Of a stretch of DNA of 8,715 bases, positions 1 to 5,273 are shown piece by piece. This stretch comes from Gemmatimonadota bacterium (GTDB lineage Bacteria > Gemmatimonadota > Gemmatimonadetes > Longimicrobiales > Gaopeijiaceae): contig SKZC01000096.1 of NCBI GenBank assembly GCA_007127575.1, positions 1-8,715 of the forward strand, read 5' to 3'. The first letter of the stretch is position 1. Each line of letters begins with the position of its first letter. Below the pieces are notes generated by a model. That model was not told the DNA's origin. It did no database searches and saw only the letters and a program-made list of their open reading frames with translations. Position numbers and translations under genes: made by a program.

Positions 1-392
1 TCGGAGAAACGGTGGGGGCCCAGTACATGATCACGGGCCAGGCCACCAGCGTTTCCGACGAGCTGCGCCTGGATATTCGGATCGTGGATGTGGAGACGTC
101 GGAGGTACTGGAAACCCTCCGTCTCTCCGACACGCCCGAGGAGCTCCTCTCCCTGGTGGTTCGGATCGCCGATGCGTTCTATGAGCAGCTGGATCTGACG
201 GCACCCTCGGATCGGCCCGAGGTCCAGGAGATCCCGGTACCCGCCACCATCGAGTTTTCTCGGGCCGTGGACTACGAGGATCGAGGGGAGTTGGAGAACG
301 CCATCGAGCACTACCGTCGGGCGCTGGAGATCTTCCCGGATCACCGGGACGCCCAGCGGGCCCTGGAGCGACTCGAAGGAAATGGAGGGTGA
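1..392 (+). CDS. CsgG-like protein with C-terminal TPR, 5'-truncated by window edge
   Basis: This is the C-terminal part of a longer gene. The frame is open through base 3 and the nearest candidate start, a GTG at 12, has no ribosome site and falls inside a conserved motif, so the true start lies upstream. The visible residues begin with a motif GAQYMITGQAT followed by a strand-rich segment ending IRIVDVETSEVLET. This is the pattern of CsgG/FlgO-type periplasmic domains (LGA-x-Y-hydrophobic-x-G, then a hydrophobic RIVD-x-x-TGEV strand). Roughly the last 45 residues form one TPR-like repeat (ATIEFSRAVDYEDRGELENA onward, with the AL-x-I-x-P ending). Proteins of this build are usually secreted or lipid-anchored, but the signal region is not visible. 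The stop at 390-392 is 4 bases before the next start, so the two genes are probably co-transcribed. The CsgG label is by motif only and the exact family is uncertain. Confidence 0.75.
   Translation, partial: GETVGAQYMITGQATSVSDELRLDIRIVDVETSEVLETLRLSDTPEELLSLVVRIADAFYEQLDLTAPSDRPEVQEIPVPATIEFSRAVDYEDRGELENAIEHYRRALEIFPDHRDAQRALERLEGNGG
384..389 (+). promoter_or_regulatory. Ribosome binding site that decides the caspase start
   Basis: GGAGGG lies 7 bases upstream of the ATG at 397. It overlaps the in-frame ATG at 382-384, which itself has no suitable upstream site. This makes 397 the better start, and the resulting N-terminus is a good signal peptide. The site lies inside the last codons of the upstream gene, which suits translational coupling. 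Confidence 0.65.
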
Positions 393-396
393 GGGG

Positions 397-2196
397 ATGA
401 TTCCAAGGATGAGAGGTCGCAAAACGGTGAGCCACTCGCTGCTGGGAGTCTTCGCCCTTTCCTTCCTCACCGCTCTCGGGGGGACGGCGCCGGTCCAGGC
501 CCAGACCACTCCGTCGGTGGCCTTCGAGACGGAGCTTCCCAGAACCCTTGTGTTCATTGCCGAGGAAGGGGAGGGGCAGGTGGCCACGGGAGACTTCACC
601 GAGTTCTTCCGGTCCGCGGGCTTCCCTCTGGTGGATCCGGCGCTGGCGCACACCGCCGCTCAGCGAGACCTGGTCCAGCGAGCCCTTGAAGGAGACGAGG
701 GGGCCGCCACGGAGTTGGGACGGGACTTCGGTGCCCAGCTTCTCGTCATCGGTCGGGCGGATTGGGGGGCTCGGCCCGATCCGGTCCAGCAAGCCGCCAT
801 GACGGCCACGTCGGAGGTCTCGGTTCGAGCCCTCCGTCTGGACCGCGGGGAGGTCATCGCCACGGCTCAGGCCGATGGCCGGAGGCTGGAGGCCACGGAG
901 CAGGCGGCCCGGACCGCCGCCATCCGGGACGCCACCGGGGAGATTCTCCAGGGCACCTCCTTTGTCGGCCAACTCATGAACGACTGGGCGGAACGGGAGT
1001 GGGACGACACCAGCTACTGGCGTCCCGACCCGGGCTCCATCCCCGCCGAGGTGAACGAGGCTCAGACTCGCACCGCTTCGGGGCTGGCCATACTGCGGGC
1101 CGACGTCCAGCCGTCCGAGCAGGGAACCACCCGGGGTCTTGGTGTGGTGGAGAGGGGAGACCGGAGCTCCGACGTCTTCAATCCCGTGCGACTGGAGGGA
1201 GTCGTGGTGGGCTCCGCCGAGACGGTGGAGGTGGACGGCCAGGAGGCGATGCTGGAACCTCTCGATCCGGATGAGGCCGTCCGTCTGGGTGTGGATCCGG
1301 AGACGGCCCGGAGGTTCTGGGCCGAGTTGAGCCTTCCCATGAGCCAGGACACGGTGAGGGTGGTGGCCGCCGATGGCTCGGGGAGCACGGTGGAGACGGT
1401 GGCCGCTCCCCGGGTGAACGAGAGGTGGGCGGTGGTCATCGGTGTAAGCGACTACCAGGACCCGGAGATCCCGGATCTGGACTATGCGGCGGTGGATGCG
1501 GAGGCCATCTACGACTTCCTCACCAGCGAGGCGGCGGGATCCTTCGACCCCGACAACATCCTCCTGCTCACCAATGAGAACGCAACCGGCTCGGCCATGC
1601 GGGAGGCTCTCTTCGTCTTCCTTCAGCAAGCGGCCTGGGACGACCTGGTCATGATCTACTTCGCCGGACACGGGGCGCCGGACCCCAGCCGACCCGACAA
1701 CCTCTACCTGCTCCCGTATGACGCCGATCTATCCTCCATGGCGGCCACTGGCTTCCCCATGTGGGACGTGAAGACGGCGCTTCGGCGGCAAATCGCCGCC
1801 GAGCGCGTCATCGTCATCGCCGACGCGTGTCACTCGGCAGGGGCTCAGGAGGGAGAGGGATGGGGGATGGATGGGGACAACCCCATCGCCGGCAGCTTCT
1901 CCGAACTCTTCACTCCGTCCCGACGGCTCACCCTGACGGCGGCGGATACCAATGAGTTTTCGTTCGAAGACGCGCGGTGGGACGGTCACGGGGTCTTCAC
2001 CCATTATCTCCTCCAGGGGCTTCGGGGCGAGGCCGACCTGAACCGAGACGGGATCGTCACCTTCACCGAGATCTTCGACTACGTGAACCAGAGGGTGAGC
2101 GAGGCCACCGGAGGCCAGCAGAACCCACAGAGGGCGGGGCTGGGGGACATCCCCATGGCCGTGGTTCTGGACGAGGTGGGATCCATCCGCAGGTAG
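397..2196 (+). CDS. Secreted caspase-family (C14, metacaspase-like) protease with CsgG/FlgT-like N-terminal domain
   Basis: 599-residue protein. Residues 1-35 form a signal peptide (basic n-region, LLGVFALSFLTAL core, cleavage after VQA), so the protein should act outside the cytoplasm. Residues about 47-190 resemble CsgG/FlgT/LPP20-type domains (GAQLLVIGRAD at 112, then a strand-turn-strand and a TEQAARTAAIRDA helix). A linker of about 150 residues, not recognised, follows. The caspase fold runs from about 343 (RWAVVIGVSDY) to about 580. The catalytic dyad is His425 in YFAGHGAPD and Cys478 in IADACHSAG. The Asp two residues before the Cys (476) matches the basic-P1 pocket residue of metacaspases and orthocaspases, which predicts Arg/Lys specificity. 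A complete EF-hand loop (D547-E558) sits near the end of the fold. Both catalytic residues are intact, so activity is expected. The family call is firm; the substrate and the N-terminal domain's role are unknown. Confidence 0.9.
   Translation: MIPRMRGRKTVSHSLLGVFALSFLTALGGTAPVQAQTTPSVAFETELPRTLVFIAEEGEGQVATGDFTEFFRSAGFPLVDPALAHTAAQRDLVQRALEGDEGAATELGRDFGAQLLVIGRADWGARPDPVQQAAMTATSEVSVRALRLDRGEVIATAQADGRRLEATEQAARTAAIRDATGEILQGTSFVGQLMNDWAEREWDDTSYWRPDPGSIPAEVNEAQTRTASGLAILRADVQPSEQGTTRGLGVVERGDRSSDVFNPVRLEGVVVGSAETVEVDGQEAMLEPLDPDEAVRLGVDPETARRFWAELSLPMSQDTVRVVAADGSGSTVETVAAPRVNERWAVVIGVSDYQDPEIPDLDYAAVDAEAIYDFLTSEAAGSFDPDNILLLTNENATGSAMREALFVFLQQAAWDDLVMIYFAGHGAPDPSRPDNLYLLPYDADLSSMAATGFPMWDVKTALRRQIAAERVIVIADACHSAGAQEGEGWGMDGDNPIAGSFSELFTPSRRLTLTAADTNEFSFEDARWDGHGVFTHYLLQGLRGEADLNRDGIVTFTEIFDYVNQRVSEATGGQQNPQRAGLGDIPMAVVLDEVGSIRR
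2035..2070 (+). other. EF-hand-type calcium loop inside the caspase domain
   Basis: The 12 residues DLNRDGIVTFTE (547-558) match the canonical EF-hand loop at each key position: Asp1, Asn3, Asp5, Gly6, hydrophobic 8, Glu12. A helix (IFDYVNQRV) follows, but the preceding helix is less clear, so it may be a dockerin-like or single-loop calcium site. Similar D-x-N-x-DG stretches occur at this place in other bacterial caspase homologues. Confidence 0.7.
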
Positions 2197-2233
2197 AGGG
2201 TACGCCGGCGCGAAGAACGAATCCAGGGGTAAA

Positions 2234-2280
2234 CGGGCGCCTGGTCGGCAGCCGCTCCTGCGGCCTCGGCCAGGCGCCTG
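2234..2280. terminator. Hairpin between convergent genes, probable bidirectional terminator
   Basis: Perfect 9-base inverted repeat GGCGCCTGG (2236-2244) / CCAGGCGCC (2270-2278). It extends by wobble and GC pairs to 2234-2248 with 2266-2280 and is capped by a second small stem GCCGC/GCGGC (2251-2255 / 2260-2264) with a TCCT loop. It lies 37 bases after the caspase stop and 3 bases after the HD-GYP stop on the other strand. The T-tracts are poor (TTT on the minus side, TCTTAT on the plus side), so termination may be weak or Rho-assisted. It may also protect both 3' ends. Confidence 0.65.
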
Positions 2281-2283
2281 GTC

Positions 2284-4251
2284 TTATAGTTCCCGCCAGT
2301 CCTGCTCCAGGACCTTCCGATAGACCTCCGACTGCACCATGAGCTCCACCACGCCCGGGTCCAATTGACCTCCGTCGGCCTCCATTTCCAAAATCTCCAG
2401 CGCCCGAGACGGGGGGAGAGCCTTCTTGTAGGGGCGGTCCGATGCCGTGAGCGCGTCGAAGATATCCGCGGCGGTCATGAGGCGGGTCTGGAGAGGGATC
2501 TCCTCTCCCTTCACGCCCCGAGGGTAGCCGGTGCCGTCCAGCTTCTCGTGATGCCCGTATGCGATGCGGGCCACGTCGGAGAGCTCGTCGGTCCAAGGGA
2601 TCTGCTGTAGGAAGCGGTACGTGTGGCTGACGTGGGACTCGATCTGCTCTCTCTCGTCCGGATCCAGGCTTCCCTTGGGTATGGACAGGAAGTGGAGCTC
2701 GTCGTCCGTGAGATAGGGCACGAGCTCCCCCTGGAAGTCGGGGAACCGGGTAGCGGCGACCTCGTGGAGGATCTCGGCGCTCTGCTCCGGGAGGACCCGG
2801 GGCTCGTTGGCCTCTCGCACCGCCTCCTGGAATCGGTCCACTCGCTGGAGCGAAGCGCGGAGCTCGGCCTCCAGCTCCTGGAAAATGTCCCGGGCTCCCT
2901 CCGGGCCGTGCTCCAGGACGGCCTCCGCCCGTTCCCTGTGGTATTCAGCCTCCAACGTCCGGCGGATGAAATCGAATCGGGATTCGATCCGCTCCAGATA
3001 CACGGGAGGGAGCTTCTTGGACTTCACCAAGACCTCCTCCCTGACCCCCACTTTCCCGAAGTCGTGGAGGAGGCCCGCGTACCGGAGCTCCTTCATCTGC
3101 TCCCGAGTGAACCGGACGGAGTCGAAGGGGCGCCGACGGGTGCGATCCGCCACCTCCGCCATGTCGCAAGTTAATGTGGCCACCCGTACGGAGTGACCCG
3201 AGGTGGTGGGGTCCCGCTGATCGATGGCAGTGACCGCGGCCTTGATGAACCCTTCGAAAAGGTGCTCGATGCTCTGGTAGAGCTGTCCGTTTTCGATGGA
3301 CACGGCGGCCTGCCCGGCCAGTGAGGCGACCGCCTCCACCTCGGAGTCGCGGAAGGGAAGGACGAAAGCCTCCGCATCCGTCTCATTCCGTATCTCGGCG
3401 TCAACTGAAGACTTGCGATTGATGAGCTGAAGGACTCCCACGACCCGATCCCGATGGTCCATCATGGGAACCACCAGCATGGACTTGGCTCGGTATCCGA
3501 ACTCCTCATCGAAGGTTCGGTTGAAGGTGTACGGGGCGTCGTCCGGCAACCGGTAGGCGTCCTCGATGACCAGGGGCTCACCCGTGGTGGCGGCGTACCC
3601 CGCCAGGCTGGTCTCGTCCAGCGGAAGGGTGAAGTCGGGGGCCGGAATGTCCGGAAGGCTGTCGTTCTGGGCCAAGCGGAATCGGAGGCGTGGCGGGCCC
3701 TCCTCGTCACCCTCCTCCACCAGGTAGAGGCTGCCTGCATCGCTGCCGGTGACCCTCCGGGCTTGGGTGAGGATGAGGCCCAGCAGGCGGTCCGGATCCC
3801 GCTCGCTCATGAGGGCCATCCCGATCCGGTTCAGCTCTTTGAGATCCGACTGGGCCCGCTCCTGGCCTTCCCGGGCCCGGTGGGCGGTGAGGAGGGCGGT
3901 GGAGTGTCGGGCCGCGGCTCGGAAGAGGCGAAGGAGGGCCTCCGGGTCGGCAGCGTCTTCCACGCTGAACAGGAGCCGGTCCGCCTCCTGAGCCACCTCC
4001 CGAGCCACGGATCCGGAGGTGATGACGGCGACCCACGGAGGGAGCTTCCCGATGGAAGCGGCGTCCGCCCCTTCCAGCAGCTCTTCCGTAAGGAGGAGGA
4101 CGGTGGGGCGCTCCTCCCTGGCTTCAGGGTTGGGAGCGGTGATCTCCCGGTGCTCCATCCCCTCCCCCAGCCCGTCCAGGGCAGAGGGGAGCTGGCCGGG
4201 AGCGGTCTGGACCAGGAGGGGACTTCGCTCCGTTGCCGTCTCCAGGCTCAT
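2284..4251 (-). CDS. GAF/HD-GYP cyclic-di-GMP phosphodiesterase with helical insertion
   Basis: 655 residues, no signal peptide or membrane segment, so cytoplasmic. Residues about 48-115 look like a degenerate receiver-like domain without a clear phospho-acceptor. Residues about 140-325 are a GAF domain (SDAGSLYLVEE, RAKSMLVVPMMD, VVGVLQLINRK). Residues about 330-645 are an HD-GYP domain with its metal ligands: His353, His396-Asp397 (LLHDFGKVG), His540, His567-His568, then the signature Gly575-Tyr576-Pro577 and Asp596 (AADIFDAL). HD-GYP enzymes hydrolyse c-di-GMP to pGpG/GMP, and all key residues are present. About 110 extra, largely helical residues (about 415-527) separate the HD motif from His540. 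The ATG overlaps the upstream FecR stop as ATGA and has no clear ribosome site of its own, so translation is probably coupled. Last gene of the minus-strand operon. Function is well supported; the sensed ligand is unknown. Confidence 0.93.
   Translation of the reverse strand: MSLETATERSPLLVQTAPGQLPSALDGLGEGMEHREITAPNPEAREERPTVLLLTEELLEGADAASIGKLPPWVAVITSGSVAREVAQEADRLLFSVEDAADPEALLRLFRAAARHSTALLTAHRAREGQERAQSDLKELNRIGMALMSERDPDRLLGLILTQARRVTGSDAGSLYLVEEGDEEGPPRLRFRLAQNDSLPDIPAPDFTLPLDETSLAGYAATTGEPLVIEDAYRLPDDAPYTFNRTFDEEFGYRAKSMLVVPMMDHRDRVVGVLQLINRKSSVDAEIRNETDAEAFVLPFRDSEVEAVASLAGQAAVSIENGQLYQSIEHLFEGFIKAAVTAIDQRDPTTSGHSVRVATLTCDMAEVADRTRRRPFDSVRFTREQMKELRYAGLLHDFGKVGVREEVLVKSKKLPPVYLERIESRFDFIRRTLEAEYHRERAEAVLEHGPEGARDIFQELEAELRASLQRVDRFQEAVREANEPRVLPEQSAEILHEVAATRFPDFQGELVPYLTDDELHFLSIPKGSLDPDEREQIESHVSHTYRFLQQIPWTDELSDVARIAYGHHEKLDGTGYPRGVKGEEIPLQTRLMTAADIFDALTASDRPYKKALPPSRALEILEMEADGGQLDPGVVELMVQSEVYRKVLEQDWREL
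4248..4251 (-). promoter_or_regulatory. ATGA stop/start overlap coupling FecR and HD-GYP genes
   Basis: On the minus strand the FecR stop TGA and the HD-GYP start ATG share bases. The 20 bases upstream of this ATG (GGATTGGTGTC just before it) hold no GGAGG-like site, so re-initiation by ribosomes finishing the FecR gene is the likely way the phosphodiesterase is translated. This would tie their amounts together. Confidence 0.7.
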
Positions 4252-5177
4252 GACACCAATCCGTCGGCACGGTCGAAGGCGTGCTCCGCCTCGTCCAGTC
4301 GACCCAGGGCGTCCAGTACCTCCCCCTTCAGGAGAAGGGCGTCCCGGCTCATTTCACTACCGGTGGCCTCCAACTCTTCCAACGCCGCCAAGGCATCGTA
4401 GAAGAGGCCGTAGTCCCTGTAGAGAACGGCGGCCAGGAAGAGGCCGTCCCCCTCCGGGTCCAAACCCGAGCTCACCAGACGCTCCAGCTCCCCCTCCAGG
4501 GCACCCGTCCCTTCTTCGTCCAGCACCCGGAAGGCGTGTCGCTCCGCAAGACGTCCCGACTCCAGGGGCGCGGCCGTCCACTCGTATGCGGCTCCAGGTG
4601 TCAGTCCTCCCTCCTCCTCCGGGAGGGTCCAGACCGTGTCCGGCCCCGTCTCGAAGGTTCGCATGCTCCCGTCCGCCTCCCAGAGGTGGATCCGGTACCC
4701 GGGGGAGTCGGACACGGAGAACCAGGTCAAGGTGGGGCGCACCTCCGCTACAGCCAGATCGTTCCGCGGGGCCACCGGGACGGCTTGGCCCGGAAGGGGC
4801 CGGATCATCCCCTGCCGATTCGGCTGCGCCCGGGCATCCGAGTCGGCTGCCCGGGACAGGACGCCCACGGTGCGGGAGAACATGTCTCCGTCGTCATCGG
4901 ACCCACCTTGGGCCTGAACCGTGAAGGCCGAGGTGACCTCCTGAGACGCCCCCGTCCTGTGAACGATGACCGCTCGACTTCCCGCCCCCGGCACCACCTG
5001 GTCCCCTACCGCCAGCTTGTCCCCCACCCGAGCCGGCCGAGGGTCGTTGCCGTCGAGGTGGATCTCCACCTCCCCGTCGGCCTTCACCAGCACCGCGGCC
5101 GGCTCGTCCGTGGGCCCCTGGAAGGTGGCCGCCAGGATGAAGAGCGGGGCGATCCCCGCCAGGATTACGGCTCTCAT
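4248..5177 (-). CDS. Secreted FecR-domain protein with FN3-like domain and TPR repeats
   Basis: 309 residues from the ATG at 5177, chosen because GGGAGG sits 5 bases upstream and the protein then starts with a signal-type segment (MRAVILAGIAPLFILAA). Residues about 26-87 match a FecR domain: AAVLVKADGEVEI, a GD-x-L-x-VGD turn typical of the family, then a strand pair ending in SAFTVQ. Residues about 141-219 look like a fibronectin-III/Ig-like unit (PTLTWFSVSDSPGYRIHLWE ... LTPGAAYEW). Residues about 227-307 hold two TPR-like repeats. FecR here means the extracytoplasmic beta domain. There is no N-terminal anti-sigma segment and no sigma factor beside it, so iron-transport regulation is unlikely. 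It lies directly between a CHASE2 cyclase and an HD-GYP enzyme, which suggests a periplasmic partner of the CHASE2 sensor (inference). An alternative GTG start at 5270 would add 31 residues encoded through a G10 run. Confidence 0.85.
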   Translation of the reverse strand: MRAVILAGIAPLFILAATFQGPTDEPAAVLVKADGEVEIHLDGNDPRPARVGDKLAVGDQVVPGAGSRAVIVHRTGASQEVTSAFTVQAQGGSDDDGDMFSRTVGVLSRAADSDARAQPNRQGMIRPLPGQAVPVAPRNDLAVAEVRPTLTWFSVSDSPGYRIHLWEADGSMRTFETGPDTVWTLPEEEGGLTPGAAYEWTAAPLESGRLAERHAFRVLDEEGTGALEGELERLVSSGLDPEGDGLFLAAVLYRDYGLFYDALAALEELEATGSEMSRDALLLKGEVLDALGRLDEAEHAFDRADGLVS

Positions 5178-5182
5178 CTGCG

Positions 5183-5188
5183 CCTCCC
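5183..5188 (-). promoter_or_regulatory. Ribosome binding site of the FecR gene
   Basis: GGGAGG on the minus strand, 5 bases before the ATG at 5177. It supports this start over the GTG at 5270 and leaves a 96-base gap after the cyclase stop. Confidence 0.7.
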
Positions 5189-5251
5189 GATCCTTGCGTG
5201 CTGTCCGTGTCCTCGGCCGTTGCAATGTAGGAAGGCCGAAGGTCTTACGCT

Positions 5252-5261
5252 CCCCCCCCCC
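5252..5261 (-). repeat. Homopolymer of ten G (minus strand)
   Basis: Ten consecutive C on the + strand, i.e. G10 in the transcribed direction, starting 12 bases after the cyclase stop in the leader of the FecR gene. It lies outside the two preferred reading frames. Such a tract is prone to slippage in the cell and to sequencing error. Confidence 0.95.
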
Positions 5262-5273
5262 AACGTTCACGCC

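Larger units (their letters stand above)
5178..5273 (-). other. Cyclase-FecR intergenic leader
   Basis: Ninety-six bases holding the G10 tract, a short imperfect inverted repeat (5232-5246) and the FecR ribosome site. I see no convincing -35/-10 pair and no strong terminator, so read-through from the cyclase gene is the simplest reading. Confidence 0.5.

Noticed and set aside
382..396. Upstream ATG start for the caspase gene
   Set aside because: No ribosome site lies before it, while GGAGGG is well placed for the ATG at 397.
31..1671. 546-codon open frame on the - strand
   Set aside because: It is antisense to the CsgG-like and caspase genes, low in complexity and without domain motifs. It is a GC-driven shadow.
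4248..5177. FecR-type anti-sigma regulator of iron uptake
   Set aside because: There is no N-terminal anti-sigma region, no neighbouring sigma factor and no TonB receptor. The domain order FecR, FN3-like, TPR fits a periplasmic scaffold better.
5232..5246. Small inverted repeat between cyclase and FecR as a terminator
   Set aside because: The stem is only six pairs with a wobble or mismatch and no T-tract in the direction of transcription.
5178..5270. FecR gene starting at GTG 5270
   Set aside because: It would place a basic 31-residue tail before the signal peptide and encode the G10 run. The ATG at 5177 has a strong ribosome site. Kept only as an alternative.
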